Below, in pieces: positions 24,875-34,025 of a stretch of 40,757 nt of DNA; position 1 is the stretch's first letter; the number at the start of each line of letters is the position of its first letter. The notes below the pieces were generated by a model that saw only the letters and a list, made by a program, of their open reading frames with translations, did no database searches and was not told where the DNA came from. The translations under genes were made by a program, and so were the position numbers. Source of the stretch: Desulfobacca acetoxidans (GTDB lineage Bacteria; Desulfobacterota; Desulfobaccia; Desulfobaccales; 0-14-0-80-60-11); NCBI GenBank assembly GCA_020722205.1, contig DYLF01000016.1, positions 1 to 40,757 of the forward strand. Reading direction: 5' to 3'.

Positions 24875-25777
24875 TTAAATCTTAACCAGGCCGGCGGCCA
24901 CCTTGGCAGCCATGACGGAGTTTTTCATGAGCATGGTGATGGTCATGGGGCCGACCCCACCCGGCACCGGGGTGATATAGGAGGCCCTCTCCGAGACGGC
25001 GTCAAAATCCACATCCCCGCAGAGGATGGCCTTGCCGGTTTTTTCGCTGATGCCGATGCGGTTGACGCCCACATCGATGACACAGGCGCCTTCTCTCACC
25101 CAGTCACCCTGAATATATTTCGGCACCCCGGCGGCGACGATGAGGATATCAGCCCGGCGGCAATGTTCAATGATTTTATCTTTGGGGGTGCCGGTGTGGA
25201 CACAGGTGACGGTGGCGTTGGCCCCGGCCCGTTTTTGCAGCATGATCGCCACCATGGGTTTGCCGACGATATTAGACCGGCCCACTACCACTACCTCTTT
25301 GCCTTTGGGGTCGCCATAGGCCCGGACGATGAGTTCTTGGCAACCTGCGGGGGTGCAGGGCAGGAAGGCATAGTTGCCGATCAGGATGCGGCCGACGTTC
25401 ACCGGATGGAAGGCGTCCACGTCCTTGTTGGGATCGATGGCATAGAGGACTTTTTGGCTGTCAATATGTTTGGGGAGAGGCAGTTGCACCAGGATGCCAT
25501 GGATCTGGGGGTCTTGGTTGTACTTGTCGATAAGGGCCAACAGGCGCTCTTCGCGAATGTCCTCGGGTTGATTGTCCTGGATGGAATAAAAGCCCAGCTC
25601 GTGAGAGGTCTTCTGTTTGGCGGTGACATAACTGACGGAGGCGGGGTTCTCCCCCACCAGGATGGTGACCAGGCCGGGGGGGAGATTGTGTTTGGCTTTT
25701 AATTCATCCACCTCGGCCTTCAATTCAGCGCGTATCTGAGCGGCCACTTCGGCGCCCTTGATTAATTTTGCCGCCAT
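24875..25777 (-). CDS. folD: Methylene-tetrahydrofolate dehydrogenase / cyclohydrolase FolD
   Basis: 300 residues. It carries out NADP-dependent oxidation of 5,10-methylene-THF and hydrolysis to 10-formyl-THF. Motifs: VGENPASVSYVTAKQK with the catalytic Lys, LVQLPLPKHID, DVDAFHPVN, LPCTPAG, the nucleotide site VVVGRSNIVGKPM and the closing PVPGGVGPMTITML. AAGGAGAT lies seven bases before the ATG. It is a single gene, facing away from the PilZ gene. In an anaerobe it may serve both one-carbon biosynthesis and, if present elsewhere, a Wood-Ljungdahl branch. Confidence 0.97.
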   Translation of the reverse strand: MAAKLIKGAEVAAQIRAELKAEVDELKAKHNLPPGLVTILVGENPASVSYVTAKQKTSHELGFYSIQDNQPEDIREERLLALIDKYNQDPQIHGILVQLPLPKHIDSQKVLYAIDPNKDVDAFHPVNVGRILIGNYAFLPCTPAGCQELIVRAYGDPKGKEVVVVGRSNIVGKPMVAIMLQKRAGANATVTCVHTGTPKDKIIEHCRRADILIVAAGVPKYIQGDWVREGACVIDVGVNRIGISEKTGKAILCGDVDFDAVSERASYITPVPGGVGPMTITMLMKNSVMAAKVAAGLVKI

Positions 25778-25933
25778 GTTAGGAATCTCCTTCTTTGTGA
25801 TTTTTTTCCCATATGCCCATTAATACCATCAAAAAATCACCAGCGTCAATGGAAAAATACACCTTTGAGAGGTCAAGTTAACCACGAGGCGGGCCGATGA
25901 GAATGGCGACAGCCATTTTGGTGGCAGCCAGCT

Positions 25934-26278
25934 ATGATGATCAGGCGAACACCGCGTCGGGTGAAACGTTATCCGGTGCGTCTGGAGGTAAGAGAGATTA
26001 ACGGCCGACCCAGTCCAGGAGCTCTGGTGGTGGATATCTCTTCCCTAGGGGCCCGGTTGGAGACCTCCCAGCCTTTGGCGCCCCAGAACCCGGTGAAATT
26101 CTCGGTGATGCTTCCCGGTCAAGATAAGGAGAGCCAATTGGCTGGGCGGATAATCTGGATGCTGCCGTTGCTGGCGGCACCGGGGCGCTATTGGCTGGGT
26201 CTGCAGTTTTTCCAACCGCAGTGGGAGGTGGAGCGTTTGGTGCGGGAGGGAAAAATCAGAGAGGCTGATGGGCAATAA
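25934..26278 (+). CDS. PilZ-domain protein (c-di-GMP receptor)
   Basis: 114 residues. The two PilZ signatures are visible: RRTPRRVKRYPVRLEV near the start (the RxxxR c-di-GMP contact) and VVDISSLGARLE (DxSxxG) at about 36-47. It is a stand-alone domain without an output region. The ribosome site before the ATG pair at 25934/25937 is weak. No diguanylate cyclase is in the window. It could control motility, secretion or polysaccharide production, but context does not say which. Confidence 0.85.
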   Translation: MMIRRTPRRVKRYPVRLEVREINGRPSPGALVVDISSLGARLETSQPLAPQNPVKFSVMLPGQDKESQLAGRIIWMLPLLAAPGRYWLGLQFFQPQWEVERLVREGKIREADGQ

Positions 26279-26479
26279 GCGATAACCGGTTTAAATCCAA
26301 AGACCTTAAGATGGGTTTGGGCTGCCGGCAAGAATTCTCACCCAGAACCGAGAACTAAAACCGAAACCGAAATAAGACCTTCCTCGCCTTCCTGTCAAGA
26401 AAGTTCACACCGGGGATCTTTCTTTTTTTAAACCGCCGGATATAATAAATATTTTATAAAATAGCGGAGTTTTCGGAAA

Positions 26480-27712
26480 ATGGCGTTGATTGTCCAGAAG
26501 TACGGGGGGACCTCCGTGGCCAATCCGGACCGGATCGCCAATGTGGCCAACCGGGTGGCGAAAGGATGGCGGGAGGGCAATAAGATGGTGGTGGTGCTGT
26601 CAGCCATGGCGGGGGAAACGGACCGTCTGCTGGCGCTGGCCAAGGAGCTGGCGGATGATCCCGATCCGCGCGAGCTGGACGTGCTCTTGGCCACGGGGGA
26701 ACAGGTGACCGTGTCCCTGTTCAGCATGTTTCTCAAGTCTCAGGGGTTGTCGGCCACGTCGCTGTTAAGCCACCAGGCCCGCATTTACACGGATCGGGCT
26801 TACGGGCGGGCGCGTATTATCGGCATCGACACCACCCGCATCCGGGAGGAGCTGAAGAAAGGGCGGATCGTCACGGTGGCTGGTTTTCAGGGGGTGGATG
26901 AAGTGGGTGACATTACCACTCTGGGGCGAGGCGGTTCGGACACCACGGCGGTGGCGGTGGCGGCGGCTCTGAAAGCTGAGTTATGCGAGATTTACACGGA
27001 TGTGGACGGGATTTATACCACCGATCCGCGGATTTATCCCAAAGCTCGGCGGCTAGCGCGCATTTCCTATGACGAAATGCTGGAGATGGCCTCTTTAGGG
27101 GCCAAGGTGTTGGAAATTCGGGCGGTGGGATTTGCCAAACGTTATCGGGTGCCACTCCGGGTGCGCTCCAGTTTCAGCAATCATCCTGGCACCTTAGTCT
27201 GTAAGGAGGATGCAGAAATGGAAGCTATTCCGGTGTCCGGCGTAGCCTACAGCCGGAATGAAGCCCGGGTAAGCATCACCCGGGTACCGGACCGGCCCGG
27301 CATTGCTGCCCGCTTTTTTGAGCCGGTGGCCCGGGCCAACATTGTGGTGGACTTGATCATTCAGAACACCAGTGTTGACGGCTTTACGGACCTGACCTTC
27401 ACCGTGCCCAAAGGTGATTTGGCCAAGACCCTGGAACTGGTGAAGGCGACGGCGCGGGAGATCGGAGCGGAGCGGGTTCTGAGCGACGAAAACATTGCCA
27501 AGGTCTCGATTGTGGGGGTGGGCATGCGCAACAATGCCGGGGTGGCCTCCCGCATGTTCGCGGCTTTGGCCTCCCAGGGTATCAATATCATGATGATCAG
27601 CACCTCTGAAATCAAGATTTCCTGTGTTATTGAAGACAAGTATACGGAGCTGGCGGTGCGCACCCTGCACGACGCCTTCGGGTTGGAGAGCCCGCCGCCA
27701 CGGCGGCCGTAA
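26480..27712 (+). CDS. lysC: Aspartate kinase with two ACT domains
   Basis: 410 residues, the usual length of the monofunctional bacterial enzyme. It makes aspartyl-4-phosphate for lysine, threonine and methionine. [11 protein letters not shown] at 5-15, [11 protein letters not shown], the ATP site [17 protein letters not shown] and [14 protein letters not shown] define the kinase; two ACT domains follow after about 265 ([38 protein letters not shown]), normally binding lysine or threonine. An in-frame ATG at 27218 has a perfect AAGGAGG eight bases before it and would give a separate 164-residue ACT subunit, as in Bacillus and Corynebacterium. TATAAT lies 34 bases before the start, without a clear -35. 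Confidence 0.96.
   Translation: MALIVQKYGGTSVANPDRIANVANRVAKGWREGNKMVVVLSAMAGETDRLLALAKELADDPDPRELDVLLATGEQVTVSLFSMFLKSQGLSATSLLSHQARIYTDRAYGRARIIGIDTTRIREELKKGRIVTVAGFQGVDEVGDITTLGRGGSDTTAVAVAAALKAELCEIYTDVDGIYTTDPRIYPKARRLARISYDEMLEMASLGAKVLEIRAVGFAKRYRVPLRVRSSFSNHPGTLVCKEDAEMEAIPVSGVAYSRNEARVSITRVPDRPGIAARFFEPVARANIVVDLIIQNTSVDGFTDLTFTVPKGDLAKTLELVKATAREIGAERVLSDENIAKVSIVGVGMRNNAGVASRMFAALASQGINIMMISTSEIKISCVIEDKYTELAVRTLHDAFGLESPPPRRP
27203..27220 (+). promoter_or_regulatory. Internal ribosome-binding site for a lysC beta subunit
   Basis: AAGGAGG at 27203-27209, then in-frame ATG at 27218-27220 (the ATG at 27210 is out of frame). Translation from here gives the regulatory ACT-domain part alone, 164 residues ending at 27712. 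The strength and spacing of the site exceed those of the gene's main start (GGAG at ten bases). Confidence 0.65.
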
Positions 27713-27812
27713 GGGTTTTGGTTCTGGGTGCAGGGATTGACCATTCGGATTTACCGGCTGAAACCACTTATCACCCAGAAGTTATTAAGGCGAGCCAAAG
27801 ATAGATTAACTA

Positions 27813-27843
27813 TCACCCTCACCCTCACCCTCAAGGGAGAGGG
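27813..27843. repeat. TCACCC tandem hexamers plus GGGAGAGGG, repeat family member
   Basis: TCACCC is repeated three times (27813-27830), then TCAAGGGAGAGGG. Read on the opposite strand this is the CCCTCTCCC..TGAGGGTGAGGG form seen at 149-222. It lies in the lysC-cimA gap, 25 bases before the cimA start. Confidence 0.6.
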
Positions 27844-27867
27844 AATTACTGGTCAGAGGTGAAGGTC

Positions 27868-29529
27868 ATGCGGCAGGTGAAGATTTACGACACCACCTTG
27901 CGGGACGGCGCCCAGGCGGAGGAATTTACACTGTCTTTGGCGGACAAGATCAGGGTGGCCCAGAAATTGGCGGAGTTGGGGGTGCACTATATCGAGGGGG
28001 GCTGGCCGGGGTCCAACCCCAAAGACAAAGAGTTCTTCCTGGAGGTGCGGAACTATGACTTTGGTCAGAGCCGCATCACCGCTTTCGGCAGCACCCATCA
28101 CAAGGACCGGCCGCCGGACGCGGACTCCAATATGCAGGAGTTACTCATCAGTTTGGCGCCAGTGGTCACCATCTTCGGTAAATCCTCTTTGTTCCAGGTG
28201 CGGGAAATCTTGCAGACTACGCCGGAGCGCAACCTGGAGCTGATCAGCGACTCCCTGGCCTATCTCAAACCCCGGGTGCAGGAGCTTTTCTATGACGCGG
28301 AACATTTCTTTGACGGTTTCAAGGAAGACCGGGACTATGCCCTGAAGACCCTGGAGGCGGCGGTGGCCGGCGGAGCTGACTGCCTGGTGCTCTGCGACAC
28401 CAATGGGGGGACTTTGACCGCCGAGTTGATTGACATTATCAAGGCGGTGCGCAGGCATTTGCCCCAGGCGGCGTTGGGGATACACGCCCATAACGACTCG
28501 GAGCTGGCCGTGGCCAATTCTCTGGCGGCGGTGGCCTTGGGCTGCGATCAGGTGCAAGGGACCATCAACGGCGTGGGGGAGCGCTGCGGCAACGCCAACT
28601 TGTGTTCCATTATTCCCAATCTGCAATTGAAGATGGGGTTGGCGTGTCTGCCGGAGGCCAACCTGAGACGCCTGACGGAGGTGTCCCGTTTTGTCTTCGA
28701 GGTGGCCAACATCCGCCCTAACCGTTATCAGCCCTATGTAGGCAAGAGCGCTTTTGCGCACAAGGGCGGGGTGCATGCCGCCGCGGTGAAGAAAAACCCC
28801 AAGGCTTATGAGCACATCGACCCGGAAAAAGTAGGCAATGTGCGGGCTATTCCGGTATCGGACCTTTCCGGGCGGGGCAATATTTTGCTCAAGGCCCAGG
28901 AGTTGGGTTTAGACCTGGCCAACCATGACACCGACGTGCAGGCGGCCTTGGATCAACTCCGAGGGGTGCTGAAATTGGATGACCAGGGACTCTCTCTGCC
29001 TCCCTTTGACAGCAAGGTCAAGACCATTTTGGAGAAGATCAAAGAGCTGGAAGCCCAAGGCTACCAGTTCGAGGAGGCGGAGGCCTCTCTGGAATTGTTG
29101 TTGCGGGCGGCGTTGGGGCAGTATAAGGAATACTTCCAACTCCAATCCTACCGGGTGATAGACCAGAAGGTGGGCAGCGTCGAGCCGCCGGTGCCGGAAG
29201 CCACCATCCGGGTGCGGGTGGGGCTGCATGAAGTGCATACCGCGGCCTTCGGCAACGGCCCGGTGGACGCCCTTTACAATGCCCTGCTCAAGGCCCTGGT
29301 GCGCTTCTATCCCCGTCTCACCGAAGTCATGCTGGAGGACTACAAGGTGCGGGTGCTGCCCGGCATGCGGGGTACCGGGGCCAAAGTGCGGGTATCTATT
29401 GTCTCCCGGGACGCCAGGGCCTGGTGGAACACCATGGGGGTGGCGACGGACATAATTGACGCCTCTTGGCAGGCCCTGGTGGACAGCGTCAACTACAAGC
29501 TTTTCAAGGACGAGCAGCGGCAGACTTAA
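27868..29529 (+). CDS. cimA: (R)-citramalate synthase
   Basis: 553 residues. It condenses pyruvate and acetyl-CoA to citramalate, starting the threonine-independent isoleucine route. The HMGL-like barrel shows IYDTTLRDGAQAEEFTLSL, EGGWPGSNPKD, VLCDTNGGTLTAEL, IHAHNDSELAVANSL with metal His residues, and QGTINGVGERCGNANL; the C-terminal LeuA allosteric domain (about 425-553) ends with GTGAKVRVSIVSRDARAWWN. The GGWPGSNPKD segment and the length are those of the citramalate-synthase branch, not 2-isopropylmalate synthase. ATG at 27868 has GAGGTG six bases before it; GTG at 27859 is an alternative. It follows lysC, so the two form an amino-acid pair feeding isoleucine and the aspartate family. 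Confidence 0.95.
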   Translation: MRQVKIYDTTLRDGAQAEEFTLSLADKIRVAQKLAELGVHYIEGGWPGSNPKDKEFFLEVRNYDFGQSRITAFGSTHHKDRPPDADSNMQELLISLAPVVTIFGKSSLFQVREILQTTPERNLELISDSLAYLKPRVQELFYDAEHFFDGFKEDRDYALKTLEAAVAGGADCLVLCDTNGGTLTAELIDIIKAVRRHLPQAALGIHAHNDSELAVANSLAAVALGCDQVQGTINGVGERCGNANLCSIIPNLQLKMGLACLPEANLRRLTEVSRFVFEVANIRPNRYQPYVGKSAFAHKGGVHAAAVKKNPKAYEHIDPEKVGNVRAIPVSDLSGRGNILLKAQELGLDLANHDTDVQAALDQLRGVLKLDDQGLSLPPFDSKVKTILEKIKELEAQGYQFEEAEASLELLLRAALGQYKEYFQLQSYRVIDQKVGSVEPPVPEATIRVRVGLHEVHTAAFGNGPVDALYNALLKALVRFYPRLTEVMLEDYKVRVLPGMRGTGAKVRVSIVSRDARAWWNTMGVATDIIDASWQALVDSVNYKLFKDEQRQT

Positions 29530-29605
29530 GCCGAGAGCGGTGAGCCTGGTTTTGTCTGGTCAAGCCAGGCGTGTCAGACCTAAGCAGCCGGCAGGCCTTA
29601 CCGAG

Positions 29606-30169
29606 ATGCCTTACTTCAATGGCGGACAGCAAGGGGTCATGCTCCTTTTGGGGCTGGCCCTGCTTTTTCTGCAGGGTGGGCGGGCCGGCTGGGGCCGGTC
29701 GCCGGAGGTGATTCCCGGTCCCAGCCCGGCACCGGTGTTGGTGGAAGCAGCCGGTGAGCTGGCGCGTCCTGGAGTCTATATATTCAACCATCGGCCCACT
29801 TTGGCGGAAGTGTGGCGCCAGGCCGGGGCTTTACCGCCACCTCCGGCGGAGAGCGGGAGAATCGTCTCCGGCAGCCGGGTGGCGTTCACGACCGGCGGGG
29901 GTCAGCGCCTGAGTCGGATGGCCGCTCCCCAGCTCCTAACCCTGGGGTTGGCCTTAGACCTGAACCAGGCCAGCCGGGAGGACCTGGCCGCCCTGCCCGG
30001 CATAGGCCCGGTACTGGCGGAGCGGGTGGTGACCTACCGCCATAGCCATGGGCCTTTCCGAAGCATTGCCGACCTGGAGAAGGTCCCCGGTTTGGGTCCC
30101 AAAAAGGTGGAGCAGGTCAGGCCGTTTCTTATGATCGCCGGCCAGGAGGGTTCCGAGGCCGGGCCATGA
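29606..30169 (+). CDS. ComEA-like DNA-binding protein: SLBB-like domain plus helix-hairpin-helix
   Basis: 187 residues. N-terminal signal or anchor helix (GVMLLLGLALLFLQG), then an SLBB-like segment (VLVEAAGELARPGVYIFNH), then the helix-hairpin-helix block LDLNQASREDLAALPGIGPV, AERVVTYRHSHGPF and DLEKVPGLGPKKVEQVRPFL. ComEA binds double-stranded DNA at the cell surface in natural transformation; proteins like it also occur in bacteria not known to be competent. No comEC is in the window. Start chosen at the ATG just before the hydrophobic helix; the ribosome site is weak and the start is the least certain part. Confidence 0.85.
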   Translation: MPYFNGGQQGVMLLLGLALLFLQGGRAGWGRSPEVIPGPSPAPVLVEAAGELARPGVYIFNHRPTLAEVWRQAGALPPPPAESGRIVSGSRVAFTTGGGQRLSRMAAPQLLTLGLALDLNQASREDLAALPGIGPVLAERVVTYRHSHGPFRSIADLEKVPGLGPKKVEQVRPFLMIAGQEGSEAGP

Positions 30170-30246
30170 GGTCTCCCACTGCTACCTGACCGGTCACGGG
30201 AAAACAGAAAACGGGGGGCCTTGGGGGCCAAAAATCTTCGGCTGAG

Positions 30247-30750
30247 ATGAACCCGGTTATCTATACCATCGGCCACAGCAATCAGACCCGCGAACGCTTT
30301 CTGGATTTACTCAGGGAACATGGGATTCAGACGGTTATTGACGTCCGACGCTGGCCAGTCAGCCGCCATGCCCCCCACTTCAACCGCCGCGCCCTGGCTG
30401 CGTGGCTGGCTACCGAGGGGGTGCGCTACCTGTTTGGCGGGGAGGAACTGGGGGGGAGACTCCAGGAACTGGCAGCGTATTTCAGCGACGGCTCTTTGGA
30501 TGCAGCTTGGCTGAAGTCCCGGCCCGGTTTCCGGGAAGGTCTGAACCTGGTTTTGGCGGAAGCCCAGCAGGGGAGGGTCTGCCTGCTGTGCAGTGAGGGA
30601 GATCCGGCCCGGTGCCACCGGGGGACGATTTTGGCCCCGGAACTGGAAGCCCGGGGAGGCAGGGTGGTTCATATCCTGCCGGATGGCCGTCTGTTGGAAC
30701 ATGAGAGGCTGCAACTGCCCGGCCGGGTGCGACAACAGCGCCTTTTCTGA
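30247..30750 (+). CDS. DUF488 family protein
   Basis: 167 residues. The start VIYTIGHSNQTRERFLDLL and the central VIDVRRWPVSRHAPHF are DUF488 marks, and LLCSEGDPARCHRGTIL holds the family CxE..P..CHR motif with two Cys and one His that may bind a metal or be catalytic. The enzymatic role of the family is not established. It lies between the ComEA-like gene and a glycosyltransferase, without overlap. Confidence 0.88.
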   Translation: MNPVIYTIGHSNQTRERFLDLLREHGIQTVIDVRRWPVSRHAPHFNRRALAAWLATEGVRYLFGGEELGGRLQELAAYFSDGSLDAAWLKSRPGFREGLNLVLAEAQQGRVCLLCSEGDPARCHRGTILAPELEARGGRVVHILPDGRLLEHERLQLPGRVRQQRLF

Positions 30751-30849
30751 AGAGCAGGCTGAAAAAATCCGGCCATTCGGCTTGCCGCCGGTTTCGGGCC
30801 TTGGGCCGCGAGCTAACCGGCTAGCAGGAAATCAATTAAGCTTCAGGAA

Positions 30850-32523
30850 ATGAGGACCACCCTTTTTCGGCGGCGAACCCCGAATGCCTCCGCCCCGGCA
30901 TCTTTTTATGTGGAGTGGGGGCCCCTGCTCATGTTGACTTTGGTGGGGGTAGGGCTGTTGTGCCGGGGCTTGGGTGTCCCGGGTCTGATGGATCCGGATG
31001 AAGGCCGCTACGCCGAGATTGCCCGGGAGATGCTGGTGGGGAAGAACTGGTTCATTCCTCACCTCAATCTGCTGCCTTACTTGGAGAAGCCGCCTCTGGT
31101 TTACTGGCTCACGGCCCTTAGTATGGCGGGCTTCGGCCTGACTGAGGGGGCAGCGCGTCTTATCCCGGCTCTAAGTGGCTTGGCCGGTATCCTGTGGGCG
31201 TACTTTTTCGGGCGAGCCCTCTGGGGGCCGGTGCCGGCCTGGCGGGGAGCTTTGATCCTGGCCACCTGTGGGGGGTATGTGATTCTGGGTCGGATTCTCA
31301 CATTGGATATGACTCTGGCCCTGTTTTTGAATTTGGCGATAGGACTGGGCTACCTGGCCCTGAGTCGGGGACAGCGGGGTCTGTGGCCCTGGGCTTACCT
31401 GGCTCTGGGGCTGGCGGTGCTCACCAAAGGACCGGTGGCCCTGGTGTTGGCCGGGCTCATTTGGGGCATCTGGGCGTGGCTGAGGAAGCACCCGTTTGGG
31501 CTTTCTTTTTATCAGGTCCTGGGACTGGTGATTCTGGCCGGAGTCACCCTGCCGTGGTTTCTTTATGTGAGCCGGCGCTATCCGGAATTCCTTGGTTTTT
31601 TTCTGTGGGATCAGCATGTGGGGCGTTTTCTGACGGCGAGCATCCACCATCACCAGCCGTGGTATTTTTTTGGGCCTGTTCTGCTTGGCCTGATGCTCCC
31701 GTGGAGCGGTTTGTTGCCGTGGATGTTGATCCGCCTCAAGCCGGCCGCCCGTCCAGATCATCTCTTTCTGGCCGTCTGGGCCGGGACTGTGATCCTTTTT
31801 TTTTCCCTGTCCAGAGGCAAGCTGGTGCCTTATATCCTGCCGGCCCTCTTCCCTTTGGCCCTGCTGGTGGGCGACAGTCTGCCCCAGCCTCAGGATCAAG
31901 GTGAGGACCGGAGGTACTGCCGCGGGTTTTGGTACAGCCTGGCCCTGTGGGGGGGGTGGTGGTGGCTGCTGTTGCTGCTGTTTTTGCGGCCGCCGGCAAC
32001 TCTCCAGCCCTTGGTGGAGAAGGCAGTTACTCTGTCCACCGAGATTTTTTGGGGGCTGCTGGTCTTGGCCCTTTTCCCCACCCTGGCGCTGACCTTTAAA
32101 CGTCCGGTGGTGCTTTTCGCCGGCGCTCTCCTCTTTTGCACCCTGTTGCCCAGCGGCATCGAGAAGATCAGTGCCCAGCGTTCTCCCCGGGAGTTGGCCG
32201 CCAAGTTGACTGCTCACTGGCAACCGGAAGCCGCCCTGGTAGGGGTAAGATTATATTCTCAGGGGCTGTCTTTCTACAGCCGGCAGGTTTTTCATCTCCT
32301 CGCCTGCAAAAGCGAGCTGGACTTCGGCCGGCGGCTGGCACCGAGCAGTGGTCTTTTTTTTGCAGAACCGCAGGAGATGGCGGCGTTTGCCGCCTCCCGG
32401 GGTCTGGTTTTCTTTTTTGTGAAGGAGAAAGCCATGAGTTCCCTGTATCAATGGCTACCCGGAGATTTTCAGGCAGTGGGCCGTTATAAAGATTGTCTTC
32501 TGCTGTGTTATCGAGGAAAATAA
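30850..32523 (+). CDS. ArnT/PMT-like glycosyltransferase (family GT39/GT83-type)
   Basis: 557 residues, multi-span inner-membrane protein. The first periplasmic loop LMDPDEGRYAEIAREM has the Asp/Glu pattern of ArnT and related lipid-linked sugar transferases (catalytic acidic residue in DPDE), followed by YLEKPPLVYWLTA and KGPVALVLAGLIWG. ArnT moves 4-amino-arabinose to lipid A; the exact sugar cannot be read here. About 11 hydrophobic segments then a C-terminal domain (about 430-557) with less similarity. It precedes LptF and the sugar-transferase cluster, so it probably modifies lipopolysaccharide or a surface glycan. The ribosome site is weak. Confidence 0.9.
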   Translation: MRTTLFRRRTPNASAPASFYVEWGPLLMLTLVGVGLLCRGLGVPGLMDPDEGRYAEIAREMLVGKNWFIPHLNLLPYLEKPPLVYWLTALSMAGFGLTEGAARLIPALSGLAGILWAYFFGRALWGPVPAWRGALILATCGGYVILGRILTLDMTLALFLNLAIGLGYLALSRGQRGLWPWAYLALGLAVLTKGPVALVLAGLIWGIWAWLRKHPFGLSFYQVLGLVILAGVTLPWFLYVSRRYPEFLGFFLWDQHVGRFLTASIHHHQPWYFFGPVLLGLMLPWSGLLPWMLIRLKPAARPDHLFLAVWAGTVILFFSLSRGKLVPYILPALFPLALLVGDSLPQPQDQGEDRRYCRGFWYSLALWGGWWWLLLLLFLRPPATLQPLVEKAVTLSTEIFWGLLVLALFPTLALTFKRPVVLFAGALLFCTLLPSGIEKISAQRSPRELAAKLTAHWQPEAALVGVRLYSQGLSFYSRQVFHLLACKSELDFGRRLAPSSGLFFAEPQEMAAFAASRGLVFFFVKEKAMSSLYQWLPGDFQAVGRYKDCLLLCYRGK

Positions 32524-32585
32524 CCGCCATGCTGACAATTGGTTTGGTTCATCTTTGTCTTTAACCTTGAGCTTTCAGACTTTGC

Positions 32586-33749
32586 ATGCCCGCCATTATT
32601 GAACGTTATCTGTTAAGGGAAATCCTGCCACCCTTTGCCGTCAGCCTGCTGGCCTTTACCTCCCTGGTGTTTTCCGGGCGTCTGATGCGTCTGACGCAGA
32701 TGGTGGTGGGCAAGGGCATCGGGTTAATGGAGATTCTAAAGGCCTGTCTGTTTCTGCTGCCCTACCTTTTGGTCTTTACCGTCCCGATGGCGGCCACGGT
32801 GGGGATTATTCTGGCCTTGCTACGCCTGTCGGCGGATTATGAAGTGGTTGCCCTGAAAACGGCGGGTCTAAGTTTTGGGCAACTGGTGCGTCCCCTGGTG
32901 TTATTTGCGGTGGGGGTAACTTTGGTGACGGGTCTGTTGACGGTATATATCAGTCCGCAGGGGCAGAAGGCCACCCGGGGACTGCTCACGGCAGTACTCA
33001 CCCACCGGGCTGATTTGGGCATCAAGGAGCAGACCTTCAATACCGATTTTGATGGTCTGACCATGTATGTGAACCAGGTAACCTCACCGGCTGGTTCCTT
33101 AAAGGGCGTTTTTATTCATGATTTTCGGGAGTTGGACCATCCGCTGAGCGTCTATGCTGAGAAGGGCCGGGTGGAGTTCGACCCAGGGCGCGAAACCGTG
33201 CTGCTGACTCTGTCGGATGGCTGGATAATCAGATGGGGGCGGGAGCCTGACCGCTGGCATACCATTGAATTTAAAACTTACCAGCTTCCTCTGGAAGTTT
33301 ATAGTTTGGCGGTGAAGGGGGGGAAGTCGGAGGGGGAAATGTCGTTGGGGGATTTGTGGGCGGCGTTAGGGGGGGCAGCGCCGGGGTCAGAGCCTTACAA
33401 CCGGCTGGTGGTGGAATTGAGCCAGCGGTTTTCCCTGCCCGTCGGGGCCTTGCTTTTGTGTCTGCTGGCCGTGCCTTTGGGTTTAAGCAGTGGGCCCCGG
33501 GGCCGGCCTTTTGGGCTGATCGTGGGATTGTTACTTTTTCTCGTCTATTATGTAGTTTTCACTGCCTCCTGGCGTCTGGCGGTGACGGCCAGCATCCCGC
33601 CGGCCTTGGCCCCTTGGCTGGCCAATCTTCTTTTTCTGGCGGCCACCCCTTATTTCTGGTGGTGCATGGTGAAGGAGCGGCCATTATGGCCTGGCAGCTG
33701 GCGGCGCTATCTGCGACCCGATCTTTTAAGCCGTCGGGATCGGGAATAA
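32586..33749 (+). CDS. lptF: LptF/LptG-family lipopolysaccharide transport permease
   Basis: 387 residues. Membrane subunit of the Lpt ABC transporter that lifts lipopolysaccharide from the inner membrane. Start IIERYLLREILPPFAVSLLAF is the family start; three N-terminal spans, a periplasmic beta-jellyroll (about 140-270), then three more spans, ending RRYLRPDLLSRRD. The class fits LptF; only one of the usual F/G pair is present here, so LptG would be elsewhere. It confirms a lipopolysaccharide-bearing outer membrane. Confidence 0.88.
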   Translation: MPAIIERYLLREILPPFAVSLLAFTSLVFSGRLMRLTQMVVGKGIGLMEILKACLFLLPYLLVFTVPMAATVGIILALLRLSADYEVVALKTAGLSFGQLVRPLVLFAVGVTLVTGLLTVYISPQGQKATRGLLTAVLTHRADLGIKEQTFNTDFDGLTMYVNQVTSPAGSLKGVFIHDFRELDHPLSVYAEKGRVEFDPGRETVLLTLSDGWIIRWGREPDRWHTIEFKTYQLPLEVYSLAVKGGKSEGEMSLGDLWAALGGAAPGSEPYNRLVVELSQRFSLPVGALLLCLLAVPLGLSSGPRGRPFGLIVGLLLFLVYYVVFTASWRLAVTASIPPALAPWLANLLFLAATPYFWWCMVKERPLWPGSWRRYLRPDLLSRRDRE

Positions 33750-33840
33750 GGGCGAAAATTCTGCGCAGTTGAAAGAGCATCTGCCCGGGAAGGTGATTTT
33801 GGCAGCGTTTAGCGCAAGTGCCGGGAGGGGAAATTTGGGC

Positions 33841-33869
33841 TTGACCTTTTAAGTTTGATGTTTCATAAT
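33841..33869 (+). promoter_or_regulatory. Sigma-70 promoter for the glycan cluster
   Basis: TTGACC at 33841-33846, a 17-base spacer, CATAAT at 33864-33869. Predicted start near 33876 leaves a leader of about 150 bases before the phosphoglycosyl transferase. Each box has one mismatch to consensus. Confidence 0.65.
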
Positions 33870-34025
33870 TTCCATTCTATGAATAGGGATAAATATCATC
33901 ATGCCGAGATTAGCAGTTCAGTTTTCGTGCCCGAGGCTATAATTATTAAGCCATCAGGGGAACCGACCTCATAGCTGCTGGCAACTTCTAATAAAACAGC
34001 TTTTGTTACCATAGTTACAGATTCC

